From Amaurobius ferox (taxonomy: Eukaryota > Arthropoda > Arachnida > Araneae > Amaurobiidae), in the NCBI GenBank assembly GCA_951213105.1, contig OX578136.1, positions 159,313,178 through 159,377,177 on the forward strand: a stretch of 64,000 bases of DNA. Direction: 5' to 3'. The translations under genes and the position numbers were made by a program. The first letter of the stretch is position 1. Every line of letters begins with the position of its first letter. Below the pieces are notes generated by a model. That model worked only from the letters and a program-made list of their open reading frames with translations. It was not told where the DNA came from and ran no database searches. Shown one piece after another: positions 45,690-57,126 of the stretch.

Positions 45690-47224
45690 CTCACTTTAAA
45701 AAGTTAAGCACGCAATGTAAATTTTCATTTTTCGAAAGCGTATTTCAATTTGAATGGCTGAAAATCTCTGCGGATGTAGTTGACAGTGTGTAAATATCGT
45801 ATGTTACAGTCAATCACGATTAACTGTCTGTATATATGCTAATTAGGTAGACATTGATGACGCCAGCATTCTGGCGGATTTGAGGAGGTGAATTTAAATG
45901 CTAATATGAAGTGTTTATAACATTTGTAGGGTTATTTTTGATGATATGCGTGTTTCTATGGATGAAAAAAGACGAATGGCAGATAGTGAGCGCTGTCGTG
46001 CGGTCGGACGCATTGAAGCAGAACAGTCAATTACAGATATCACTACTTTCTTTGGCGTTGATCATTCAGTAATTTCTGGATTATGAAAACAATTCCAAAC
46101 AAGCCAAACAGTTGTCCGGACACCTGTGTCCAGTCGTCCAAGGGTTACCACCCCCTCTGATGATCGGTATATTGCTATTGTAGCCAAGTAGAATCGACGA
46201 GTGACCTCCACAACTGTTACATAAGTGGTTGAAGCGGGACTTGGTAAGACAATATCTGCCTGTATTTTGCACCGAAGGCTCCACGTGAAGGGACTGTGCG
46301 TCCGAGTACCATGTTTTTGTGTTCCACTAACTGTCCAAGCCTGAGGAGCAAGATTAAAATGGTGTCGTCAACACGGCAATTGGACTGTCTCAGATTGGTG
46401 CAACGTCCTGTTCACGGACGAGTCCAGATTTGCCCTGGAATCAGATAATAAGCGTGTAAGGGTCTGGAGAGAACGAGACACACGCAATCAGGCCAAGAAC
46501 ATCATCGAACATCACGTATTCAGAGGTGGCATCGTCCGTCATGGTGTGGGCAGGAATTTCAATTGGATGTCGCACAAAGCTGCACATATTTATAGGCGAT
46601 TCTGTGACGGCTGCGCGGTATTGGGATGAAGTCCTAGACCCCATTGCGAGACTCTACACTGCAGCAGTTGGTTCTGATTTCATCCTTATGGACGATAATG
46701 CCCGCCCCTATGGAGCTAACATCGTTGACGAATACCTGGAAAGTGAAGGCATTTCTCGTATGGAGTGGTCGGGGCCTATTCCCCCGACCTTAATACCATT
46801 GAAAGCCTTTGAGATGCTCTCGGGAGTGCTGTCTTTGCACTTTTACCTCCTCTAGCCAATCTCAGAGAGTTGGAAACTGCCCTATTGGAGGAATGGTCCG
46901 TGTTCACATCTGCGATGTTTGATCACCTCATTGAAAGCATGAAAAATCATTGTAACGTTTGTGTGAAAGTGGTCACATACCATATTAATGTAAGTTTTGT
47001 TTTGTTTGTTTGCCTTTAAACATCATTTTGTTAATGACCCAAATGTGACGTCATCATATAACTTACGAAAAGAAATTATTTTTTTCATCTTTGTACATAA
47101 TTCTTTTTTTCTTTAATGCATAAATACATTTTCTATCTTCATGTATAATTTTGAGTCAATCAAAGCTTTACTTTTCCATTTTTGTTGATTTTATCGTCCG
47201 TACATACATTTTGGAAGCGAGTGT
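45690..47224 (+). mobile_element. Decayed Tc1-like transposon
   Basis: The right end reads ACATTTTGGAAGCGAGTGTA. A weakly similar sequence (ACTCTCACTTTAAAAAG) at about 45688 may be the left end. The inverted repeats are too diverged to be certain. The element contains the transposase pseudogene at 45958-46975. Confidence 0.6.
45958..46975 (+). pseudogene. Tc1-like transposase pseudogene
   Basis: The first ATG of the right frame is at 45958 (MDEKRRMADSERCRAVGRIE), followed by a helix-turn-helix-like region (ITDITTFFGVDHSVISGL) and a stop. Further on in the same or shifted frames are LFTDESRF (first catalytic Asp), ILMDDNARPYGA (second Asp) and PDLNTIES (catalytic Glu, in a shifted frame near 46785-46810). 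The catalytic triad is thus traceable but broken by at least four stops and a frameshift. It ends near 46975. It belongs to the element 45690-47224 and is different from the Tc1 copies at 4815 and 49745. Confidence 0.85.
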
Positions 47225-47539
47225 ACTTTAAATACGGAGGGCATACATTTTGTATCCTTTGTTCACAGCAGGTGTATAGTTAAAAGATGAGGTATCTGTA
47301 TTGCAAGGCAATTATTTAGGCACTACAGCTTAGTTTTAAAGACTAGTAAAAATAATGAAATTATTACAAAAATAGTAAAATCCCAAAAATGAATTTTTAA
47401 TGAAATAAATAAATGACTTTAGGACGTTGAGCAAGATAGTATATCCTGCATATCAATCTGAATCTCTCAAATAGGAATCCGCATGTAAAGGACACGAAAT
47501 TTTAATGAAGCTATAGCAATATAACTTGGCTATATATTG

Positions 47540-48490
47540 TAAACATCCGCTAAGTTAAATAGATCATCTGTTAAGCGCTATTAGTATTTAAAAATAAATT
47601 TTGTTGCATTAAACCCATTATTTTGTGTTCAAATCAGTCCATTCCTATCATTAAAATACAGAAGTATAGACATGCGTTTTCATATTTCAATTATAAAGTA
47701 TTCTAAATTGACAATCAAAATTAATTATGTTACTATGGATACCATCTAGTTCATGTACTCATAACGGTCGTATGAGGAAAACAGAGTCAATAATTTTGTC
47801 AGTTAAAAGAAATATCATCGTAAGGTTAAGTTGAAGTAAATATTTATAAAAAAAAAACTCAGTCACCTGTCATAGAATCAGGTGGATATCAATTTTTATA
47901 CGCAGCCGCAAACTAAAATTATAGTCTTTAAAATTCACGAGAAATGTTCGTGTAATCGCGTAGTGCGATTGTTGTTTAGAAGCTTATCTATAGAGACATT
48001 CATATTAGACTCATTTTTGCATTCCGAGAATACGTGAAAAATCCCACGTCTACTCTCAAAGATATTCAACAGAACTGTCGAGCGACAGCGCTTTGAAAAT
48101 TGAATTTGAAAGATTATTATATTAGTTTTGTGGCTGCGTATAAAAATGAATATATCATCTGATTCTTCAAGAGGTGATGGAGTTTTTATTAATATTTGCT
48201 TCAACTTATCCTTGTGATAATACTATTGACTGGCAAAACTATTGAATCGGTGTTTTCTTCATGCGACTATTATGCGTACATGAACTAGGTGGTGTCCATA
48301 GTAACAGAATTCATTTTGATTGTCAATTTATAATACTTTATAACGTAAATATGAAGACACATGTGTATAATTATGTATTATTAAAGATAGGAATGGATTG
48401 ATTTGAATTCAAAATAATGGGTTTCTTGCTACAAAATTTAGCTTTGAATTACTAATAGTGTTTAATAGAGGATCTTGCAGAGTCCATTTC
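47540..48490. mobile_element. Long foldback element
   Basis: Two arms of about 380 bp (47550-47935 and 48105-48480) are inverted copies of each other with roughly 75-85% agreement by eye. For instance CCATTCCTATC and GTTACTATGGATACCATCTA on the left correspond to their reverse complements on the right. The centre is under 200 bp. The minus-strand frame 47935-48204 spans the centre and right arm and has no recognisable domain. The ends and target duplication could not be fixed, so the superfamily is open (MITE or Foldback type). Confidence 0.75.
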
Positions 48491-48499
48491 GGCAACAAG

Positions 48500-48867
48500 A
48501 AATTGCAATTTCGTCCCAGTAGCTCAACAGTAGAGAGTCGGCTGGCCAGTTCGACGATATAGGGTTCGATTCTCGGTTGGGCAGAAAGGTTCTTTTCAAT
48601 GGCGCCCGAACAAATCAACCCTGTAGGCGGTCTGAAAGTCACCCTAGTATGACTAGCAAGGATTCAGTGAACTTTGGGATATAAAGCGCCAAGTTCAATT
48701 CTAGCGGATAACGACCACTCAGGGAGCTGATGTGGAGGATAAAAATAACTTAAGGAAGCTAACTTGAGGTAAAAATAGCAGAAGGTGGTCAGGCAGATTG
48801 TCAATTGCACGCCAATCCGACAGTGCACAGTGGAGAATGCAGAGACCACATGGACAATACGAACTAG
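48500..48867 (+). mobile_element. tRNA-derived SINE, third family
   Basis: The tRNA-like head at 48513-48584 contains CCAGTAGCTCAACAGTAGAG (A box) and GGTTCGATTCTC (B box). The body runs AATGGCGCCCGAACAAATCA to about 48867. The minus-strand frames across it are by-products. Confidence 0.75.
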
Positions 48868-48960
48868 CAATTTCGTCCCAAGCTAAACGTTGCTGCATCG
48901 GTTGGCTAATTCAAAGATTCAGGGTTCAATTCCCAGCTGGGGCAGCAATGTTCTTTACAA
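48868..48960 (+). mobile_element. Second tRNA-like head of the third SINE family
   Basis: The phrase GCAATTTCGTCCCA recurs (compare 48507), followed by a tRNA-like segment with GGTTCAATTCCC as B box (48917-48928). It is about 365 bp after the first head, so this may be a dimeric SINE or a second insertion of the same family. Confidence 0.65.
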
Positions 48961-49743
48961 TCTATTTAACTGTGTGGAGGTTTACAATATATAGTCAAGT
49001 TATATTAGTATAGCTGCATTAAAATTTAATGTCTTTAGGTACGGATTCAGAACTTTCATCTTCCAGAATGATGGACAGCATATATAACCTTATTCAACGT
49101 CCAAAAGTCATTTATTTATTTCATAAAAATTCATTTTTTGGATTTTACTATTTTTGTAAGAATTTCATTATAAATATTATTATATTAAATTTAGGGTCTA
49201 AACATTATGTGTTCATATTAAAGTTTGGACGCATATGTTTGAATTGTTCCAAATAGGTCGCGGACAGAGTACTTCTTTCGAACAGCTGGATCTGAAAAAG
49301 CTACCTCTGGTTCATTGCTTTCAAACTGTGACTAGAAATATTAGTATATCCTTTCTAGTATTTACAATTACACTTTTTTCTCTGAACCGGATGGAAAGTT
49401 TCTACTTTTTATGCCTTTCCTACCATATGTAGTATATTTATGAGATAAAACCATTGAAATATGGTCAGAAAGTGGAATTAAAATTTTCGATGGATTTAAA
49501 CTTTTCGAAAGCCCTAGAGTCAATTCGAGTGTAATTCTTAGGCGATTTATCTGTTTGTGCACTGTATGTGACTTCTCCATCTCAAAACTATTTACTAAAG
49601 ATGCAGATTAAGAATTTTGGCCAGTAACCAAAACACTATTACCGGTCAAAGTTATCGGCCACAAATATTTTACTGGTCAGATATGTTTACCATGTATTTA
49701 GCATTTTCTGCTCATTGAGATTTAAGATGTATAAAGTGTACAT
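48961..49743. other. AT-rich sequence, weak family-A trace
   Basis: No gene. A phrase near 49478-49500 (AAATTTTCGATGGATTTAAA) may be a remnant of a family-A element. Confidence 0.3.
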
Positions 49744-49744
49744 A

Positions 49745-50903
49745 CACACCGAGGAGCCAAAACATTATGACCACCTACCTAATATCGTGTTGTTCCACCT
49801 TTGGCACGCAAAACAGCCGGAGACATATGGTACCAGATGTTTAAGCAGCGGTCCTTCAATTCCCGGATATTCCGGAAAGGTGGTGCTTGAGCTCTGAGCT
49901 GCGGTTTATTGACATTCCAAATGTGCTCTATGGGATTAAGGTCCGGCGAGTTAGGCGGCCAAAACATCAACTGAAATACATCCGCATACTCCTCGAACCA
50001 CTGTAGCACATTTCCGGTTTTGTGACATGGAGAGTTATGCTACTAAAGGATTCCATTCCCGTTGGAGAAGACTGATGCCATGTAAGGGTGCAACTGGTCA
50101 GCAATCCATGATGTTGAGATGGTCCACAGCTTCCATGGTGTGTTCAATCACAACCAACGGTCCCAATCGTCTCCTAAACCCTAATACCGTCACCGCCGGC
50201 CTGTTTGTGACCCGCGGTACATGTGTCGAGGAACTGTTCACCTGGAAGATGGCGTACTCTGACGCGACAATTCACGTGATGAACCAGATGTCGTGATTCA
50301 TCCGACCAGGCATTTCTGTTCCATGGTCCAGTCACGATGTTCCCGGGTCAACTGAAGGCGTAAATGGCAATGATGCTTGGTTAACAGAGACACGTAAGAG
50401 GGACGTCTACTGCGGAGTCCCATATCCATCAGAGTCTCCTGAACTGTGTGCTCCGAAATACTTCTACTGGGACCCGTATTGTAATCGGCTGTCAGTCGAG
50501 CCACTTTGTTTCGCCACTTTTGTCGCCAATTTTGCTTCATGAAGCGGGATAGTCTCCGATGTCCAGTTTTGTTGATGACGCGTGGACGTTCAACGCCTTA
50601 CCGCCTGCTACTGGTATCGCCTTCTTTTATCCACTTTGCATAAGTCCTAAGTACGACCGCTCGCGAACACCAGTTTTGGAAATACTCGTTCCGAGCCGTC
50701 GAGAGATCACGATCCACCTTCGATCGAACTCGCTTATATCAGCAGCCTTACGCATCACACACACATGAAAGCTATAGAATTATGCCTCGGAATCACCTGC
50801 AGCCGTTAAATACCATTCCCGCCTGCTCAGGTGCCCTCCGCGTCATCCAGGCAAGCCAGCTATCACACGGTGGGGGTGGTCATAATGATTTGGCTCTTCA
50901 GTG
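49745..50903 (-). mobile_element. Tc1-like transposon
   Basis: Ends CACACCGAGGAGCCAAAACA on the left and, in reverse complement, CACTGAAGAGCCAAATCATT on the right, with ATTATGACCACC inside both. TA flanks at 49743-49744 and 50904-50905. The length of 1159 bp is slightly short for a complete copy. It carries a decayed minus-strand transposase. Confidence 0.88.
49785..50763 (-). pseudogene. Tc1-like transposase pseudogene
   Basis: Reading the minus strand from about 50763, the N-terminus starts MRKAADISEFDRRWI. A middle piece (50540-50298) reads NKVARLTADYNTG and onwards. WSDESR (first catalytic Asp) follows in a shifted frame near 50310. The second catalytic block is HNSPCHKTGN near 50030, with His where Asp is expected. 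The last piece (50009-49785) has WPPNSPDLNPIEHIW with the catalytic Glu. Frameshifts, stops and the Asp to His change make it inactive. It belongs to a different Tc1 lineage from the copies at 4815 and 45690. Confidence 0.87.
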
Positions 50904-51249
50904 TATGTTATGCCACCCACTGACACATTAAAAAGTATTTACTATAGGGACATATTTAAAATTATTTTTGTATACATGTTATTATCAGTGATTCCTAACA
51001 AAATTTTATTTTTCAACTTTACATGTAATAAGGATTCCACTCTTACAGCAGTTATGGGTTTTTTTACAAAATTATGTTTATATTTAGTTGAAGAAAATTA
51101 AAATTTTGTTTTCAAATGCACTAATTTGAAATTAAAAAATAGATCTATTATTTAGATTTCTATTTTTAAACTTCTTTTCTTTGCTTATATTTTATGTTAC
51201 CACATTTTATAATCCATCATTTCCATTTTAATACAATTTAAAGATGGCG

Positions 51250-52236
51250 ATTTTTTAACACTTTACAACATAGTTGAAAGTGTTTATGACTTTATTCACT
51301 ATGTAAGTCTGTCTCTTCGCACGATAACTGTCGTAAAATGACTTTATCAAAATGAAATTTTAATATGTCGTTCAGACGATCTGTGAGACATAAGGGAATG
51401 TAATAGAATAATATCACCCAATTAGTTTTGGATTGAATCTGGGTTGAAAAGTGAAATATATTGAACCCTATGGGACCTAATTTTTCAAACATTTTTTAAG
51501 CAAAGATAAAATTTACAAATTGCTTTGAAGATTTTAGGAAATATTCAAGTTATCCCATAAAATATATAAAAAAAATTTGAACAAAATAAGTTCTGCAGTT
51601 TTTTAAACAAAAATTAAAATAATAATTACATCCATATTATATGGGGAGATTATGTGACCCACTTCAAAATAAAATATGGCGACCATATTTTTTTCCCAGT
51701 GTCAAAATCGTTATTTTTAAAGTTCTTTTAAATTTATATTTAGTGCTGCACGCGTCCTAAAACCGCTTTATTTTTGCTTATTTTTTGTGCATATATATTC
51801 TGCGCCAACGCAATTATAATATTTTTGAGTTTAAATGATCATCAAACTTATTTTTACAACGAAACCTAATTTTAACGTTAGCAGAATGTAAAAAAATCAA
51901 GCGGTAAGATGAGTTGTATAAAAATGTCTTTAACGCAAAATTATTTAGCTCTGGAGTCTGGAATATATGTGATATGAATGAAATATTCATTGATTTTACA
52001 TAAAGAAGCACACGATTTTATAGCATTGTCTTTCTCAATGAAGTTTTAAACAAAGTTAGAAAGTACTTTTACCTTAATGGTTTTAAGTTTCAAAGTAAAA
52101 TAAATGATTGTACACTGTGATAATTTAAAAAATATCACCGCTGAATGAATGCATCGCATTTTAGAGATGTTTAAATAAAATTGCATTTCATTTAGAACGT
52201 ATTTCATAATCAATGGTTTATGCATAATTGATCTTT
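51250..52236 (-). mobile_element. Hairpin element family C
   Basis: On the minus strand it begins GATCAATTATGCATAAACCA (complement of the right end near 52230) and ends in the hairpin at 51256-51283 (TAACACTTTACAAC/ATA/GTTGAAAGTGTTT on the plus strand). The GGACCTAATTTTTCAAAC and CTATGGGACC blocks are present. Confidence 0.8.
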
Positions 52237-52334
52237 CTTGTTGGTTTTGTTAGCATTGCACAAAATATTTTTGTCGCCAGATTTGTTGCGTGTTGTGCAT
52301 TTTCTTATGGCAATTTTTCGAAAGTTACACCAGT

Positions 52335-52445
52335 GACGTGTGAAAGGCCCCGGGTTCGATCCCCGGCACCTTCACTTCCTTTTAGGTTGAGTCGCGTGGC
52401 CTGGGTCTTCCACGTTCCACCCCAATGGCGATTGCTAATCTGCAG
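52335..52445 (+). mobile_element. tRNA-derived SINE fragment
   Basis: GGGTTCGATCCCCGGC (B-box arm, about 52344-52359) is followed by GAGTCGCGTGGCCTGGGTCT, which matches, inverted, the tails at 2255-2291 and 12846-12885. The A-box half is not convincing. Confidence 0.6.
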
Positions 52446-53150
52446 CTCAACTATTTACCCAATTTCATTAAATTCAAATGTTAAGTCACTTCTGGATGTC
52501 TCATGGACTGGGGTTTATTGAAGTTTCCAGGAGGGAAAAAAGTTCCCCCTTTAAACTTCAAAATTGTGAAGTCACTTATGTAACTGCCTGGTGCTGATTA
52601 GATGTATGTACAAAGAAGAAAAGTGAAACAGTTCATTTTCTTCCAATCTGGCTTGAGAAAATCGAAAAAGAAAAATTGCAATAAAAAATAACTGAATATA
52701 TGAATTAGAAGTTTATTTTATGATCATTTTTCAAAAGTAAATAAATATAAAAATCCCATGACGCTAAGATAAACTATTCTGGAGATATTTTATTTCTTAT
52801 TGAACGCTATTTTCACATCTGCTATTCTCCAAATTTTTTGAATTAAGTCTTTTTCTTTTTGTCACTCAGATGCGAAGATGTTTTCAGTGTTTCCCATTTT
52901 AAAAAAAATATTTTATTCTGATCTCGTAGTCATTGAAAATACTTTTCGAGCCATATCTATTATTCTGTAAAACATCGAAATGCTAGACGCACTAAAAATT
53001 GAGAAGAAAATGCAACATGTTCTTCGAGTACTTGCTACATTCTCACATATTAAAAGAAGGTGTCTTGTTATCAGTCTGTTGGTCGAAAATTCTAAACGAC
53101 CCCCAACTACAGAACTCTGTATAGTTATAGTGCAGATTAGTCCCAAGACA
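52446..53150. other. AT-rich sequence, nothing recognised
   Basis: No supported feature. The minus-strand frame at 52913-53146 has no domain. Confidence 0.35.
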
Positions 53151-53154
53151 CATT

Positions 53155-54785
53155 AGAGTGATTTTTACATTCTCATATGTAGAATTGAGAAAGTATTGTT
53201 CTCACGAAAATTTGCCAATATATGTTATAAAACCTGGCGAACACGCTTGGACTATTTTTCGAGTAGTGTCTGTCTGCCTGCATGTCTGTGGTCAATTTCT
53301 TGTGTATATGATAGAGGCCACAAATATTAATGGATTTTCACGAACCTTTATATCCAGCTTTGTTATAAAAAATCCAAAAAAATCTGATGTGGGCAACACA
53401 TGACTTTCCTTATATAATGCAATGAATGTACTACTTTTGCAATAAAAAATAGGTTTTTCTTATAGTAGATATTTATATTCTTTCCAAGATATTGAATTTT
53501 CGTTAATTAGTCGTCATTTTCATTGATTTAGTGTTATTTTTATCCATTTGGCGACATTTTCGTTAATTTGGCAACATTTATAAAGGTCGCCAAGTTGGCA
53601 ATATTCCGCCAAATTTGACACCAAAATCTCGCCAAGCGTTATGGATGGAGAAATAAGTTATTCTTATAGCAGATAAATAACTATTGGCGTTCAATTACAA
53701 AATTACAAATTATATTTTCTCATAAATGGAACGATCTACCTGTAGATCCACGAGAATGATGTCACCAAATTTATCGCATAATATAACATATGAGAAGTGA
53801 ACATGTTTCTCAACAGTTAATATATCTTTTTTAATTTATGAGATTTTTTGATAAATTTATTTTAAAATTCTGTAATATCTCGAGAACAGTTCTTGCTAGC
53901 GTTCTAAAGTTTATGTCAATCGTTTTCTAAGGAAAAATTGTATAAGAAATGTCTATTTGCGTACCTTTATTAAAGGTTTTGATATTTTGACGATTTTTTC
54001 AAAATTTCACTCGAAAATTTAGGGAATTTCTGAACATTCGATTAAGTTTAAAAACAATAGGCTTTCAATATTTACGGATTGTGATTTTGTACCAAATTTC
54101 ATTCGAATCGCTCTATTTGTACGGGAGTTATCGTCTTCACAGACTCACTGACACGCACACACACATACACTCACACACACACACACACACTCACACACAC
54201 ACAAACACACACTACCTCAAAAATGTTTGATTCGTGATCAGGGATGCTTGAAACGTGCTCTCCCGTCGAAAACTCGAATTCGAATTTTCGACCCCGTCAC
54301 AATACTTTCCTTATACATTATGTATATAAGGAAAGTAACTAGATAATTTTTTTTTTAATTTCAGCCAAAACTTCCATATTTATTTGAAATTTTATATTAT
54401 TTTAATATGACACCATAGAACAAAATTAGACATAATTATGCATATAAGAGTTTATTTACGGCTCAATAATCACGAGATTTTTAGTTTCAATTATCGTTGT
54501 GAAAAATGGTCGCGTTACAATTTTTGTGTTCGTAACGTCATTATCCCCTCAGGATCAAGTTACCCTTCCCTGGGGGTACATTGCCAGGTATGGTATCAAT
54601 CGAAAGACGTATTTAAGTCCTTTAAAGGGAAGCATAGCACGCTGTAAGTGTAATTATTCGGACCCATTATGCCGATTTTTCAAAATTTTCCTCGTGAAAT
54701 TTGAAAACACAAAGCTTGTATTCTGGTATGAGAAAGTCGAGTTGAACCACATGCCAGGTAATTTTTAATTCAAATTAACGCTTTT
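53155..54785 (-). mobile_element. Hairpin element family D, split by a family-B element
   Basis: The left part (53155-53382) and right part (54338-54785) together match 41055-41760. A possible terminal hairpin is at 53167-53195 (TTCTCATATGTAGAATTGAGAA). The family-B element 53383-54337 is inserted in the middle. Confidence 0.6.
53383..54337 (+). mobile_element. DINE-like hairpin element, family B
   Basis: TCTGATGTGGGCAACACATG start, TTGGCGA motif region (53548-53640), CA microsatellite (54152-54212), end hairpin TACTTTCCTTATACATTATG / TATATAAGGAAAGTA. Inserted in family D. Confidence 0.82.
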
Positions 54786-55200
54786 GTTATTTTATCCGCA
54801 ATTCTAACCGTAATTTTGAGAAATTTTCTCATATATCGTCTCTTTTGCGATCAAATATATTATTACAGAGTTTTCATCTTACCAGCATCGAAAAGATCGA
54901 AGAAATATCTTTCTAACAAGCTTGTGGCGTAAGAAAATGACTGATGAATGGCCACGCGTACCAAATGTGGTGAAACAAGTTAAATGTTAATATTAGATTT
55001 TAAATTATATTTATTTTGAAAGATTTTAATAAATATATATCCTTTTGTATAGCGATAACTACGTACATTATATGTGTACTCAATAACCTTTCGAATTTAC
55101 ACGTCACCGCTAATTCATGAGTTTATGAGTCGTAAACATATGCGAATAAAACGGTCAACCCTGGTGCTACTTGTCTAATTCCTTTGTTCAGTTTATTTTC
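54786..55200. other. AT-rich sequence, nothing recognised
   Basis: No supported feature. Confidence 0.4.
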
Positions 55201-55214
55201 ACTGGTATATTACT

Positions 55215-55555
55215 GGGCGCCGTAGCCCAGTGGTTATCGCGCGGGAATCGCAGTCGGTAGGCCCGGGTTTGATTCCCTCCACTGCCAAAACTGCTACCGT
55301 GGTCACGAGGAATACGATCACGTTAAACATATGGATCCGTAAGTCCTTCGGAGCGGTTGGTGCTAGGGGAAGGAGGGTACGGTCCTTGTTGTTGTTGTTG
55401 AGACCCAGACCGTCCGACCTACCAGAAAGGGGGTACGGTCCTTGTGGATGTCTCTTCCACTGGGTTCCGGTCTAAATTTGGGTGTCTCTTCTCGGCCGTC
55501 CAAACAGTTACGTTACACCTTCCTGGTAGGTCGGACGGTCTGGGTCTCAACAACA
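55215..55555 (+). mobile_element. tRNA-derived SINE with a nested SINE fragment
   Basis: The tRNA-like head (GGGCGCCGTAGCCCAGTGGT, B box GGTTTGATTCC), body and CAA tail belong to the CAA-tailed family. The 14-bp duplication ACTGGTATATTACT lies at 55201-55214 and 55556-55569. The body is interrupted at 55389-55430 by a short inverted piece of the same family. Confidence 0.88.
55389..55430 (-). mobile_element. 5'-truncated SINE inserted into a sister SINE
   Basis: TTGTTGTTGAGACCCAGACC and the following bases are the last 40 or so bases of the CAA-tailed SINE in minus orientation. They are flanked by the exact 14-bp duplication GGGTACGGTCCTTG (55375-55388 and 55431-55444). Confidence 0.85.
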
Positions 55556-55569
55556 ACTGGTATATTACT

Positions 55570-56125
55570 TGAAATAAACTTTTCAATTTGGTCTCACAGA
55601 GCTTTTTTCCGAATCCGTAGGATATTTCCTTCACATATATTCAAATAACTTTGAAAATTCATCAAAATATGAGTAATATATGCAATTTCATTTTTACTTT
55701 TATGCATGGACGAATTGAAGATTCACATAATTCAAATTTTTACTGAAATATGAAGCGATATCTTGGCATTATAATGAACACATTTTGATTACGCTGTTTA
55801 TGTATTTTCTATGAATTTTTAAGTGTGTCGTCTACAGCGATCCCTGTTTTATTTTTGAACTACTTTCCGAATGCTGAATGGAGTTATGATTGCAACTGTA
55901 TCTAATATTACTGTAAACATATATAACAAAAAACAACACTAAATCCGTGTTTGTGTAGCCTATCAAAGTGAATTAAAGGGTTTGTATCTCATGCTGAAAG
56001 CGTTGCCACCAGATGATGCAATTTTACGAACATGGGATTGTAATGCCTGAAGAAATTAAAAGATAAACCGTATTCAGCCCAAGGAGTTAGAGATGCGATC
56101 ATCATTTTACCTGCATTATTGAGCT
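55570..56125. other. AT-rich sequence, nothing recognised
   Basis: No supported feature. Confidence 0.4.
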
Positions 56126-56127
56126 GA

Positions 56128-56168
56128 ATAGGAAAGTTAATATTGAGGGAGGTCATCCCAATTTTAAA
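56128..56168 (+). mobile_element. Family-D end fragment
   Basis: AGGAAAGTTAATATTGAGGG and CATCCCAATTT match, inverted, the right end of the family-D element at 41055-41760. The fragment stops where the next family-B element begins. Confidence 0.55.
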
Positions 56169-56170
56169 AA

Positions 56171-57126
56171 TCTGATGTGGGCAGCACATGACTTTCCTTA
56201 TATAATGCAATGAATTTACTATTTTTACAGTAAAAAAAATAGATTATTTTTATAGTTGTTATTTATATTCTTTCCAAGATATTGAATTTTCGTCAATGAG
56301 TCATCATTTTCCATGTCGTCATCATCAATGAGTTATCATTGATTTAGCGTCATTTTTATCCATTTGGCAAGTTTTTCGTAAATTTAGCAACACTTAGAAA
56401 AGTCGCCAAGTTGGCAACATTCCACCAAATTCGTCGCCAAAATCTCGCCAAGCGTTATGGACGAAGAAATAAGTTATTCTTACAGCAGATAAATGAATAT
56501 TGGCGTTCAAATACAAACATATTACCCAAAGTATCTTTTTTCACGAATGGAACGAGCTAGATCCACGAGAATGATGTCACCAAATTTGTTGCATGGTAGT
56601 ATATATGAAAAGTGAGCATGTTTCTTAAAAAGAAATATTTTTATTTTTATTTCATATAATTTTTTGATAATTTTTTAGAAAAATGTGTAATATCTCAAGA
56701 ACGGTTCAAGTTAGCGTTCTAAAATTCATGCCAATCGTTTTCTAATTAAAAATTACATAAGAAATGTCTATTTGCGTAACTTTATTAGCGGTTTTGATTT
56801 TTTGACTATTTTTTCAAAATTTCACTCGAAAATTTAGAGGGGTTCTGAACATTCGATTGCGTATAAAAACTATAGGCTTCCAGTGTTTATGAATTGTGAT
56901 TTTTGCACCAAATATCGTTCGAATCGGTCCATTCGTTCGTCAGTTATTGTCTCCACAGGCTCACTGACACACACACATACACACACACACACAGACAGAC
57001 ATCACTTCAAAAATGTTCGACTTGTGATCACGGATGCTTGAAACGTCCTCTCCCGCTGGAAACTGAAATTCGAATTTTCGACTCCGTCACAATACTTTCC
57101 TTATACATTATATAAGGAAAGTAAAA
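56171..57126 (+). mobile_element. DINE-like hairpin element, family B
   Basis: TCTGATGTGGGCAGCACATG start, TTGGCAA/CGCCAA region (56365-56455), CA and CAGA microsatellite (56965-57000), end hairpin TACTTTCCTTATACATTATA / TAAGGAAAGTA. Confidence 0.82.

Noticed and set aside
47935..48204. 89-codon gene in the foldback
   Set aside because: It covers the loop and part of an arm, has no recognised domain, and the arm part is mirrored on the other side.
48513..48584. True tRNA gene
   Set aside because: The A and B boxes fit, but the sequence runs into a SINE body and a second similar head follows.
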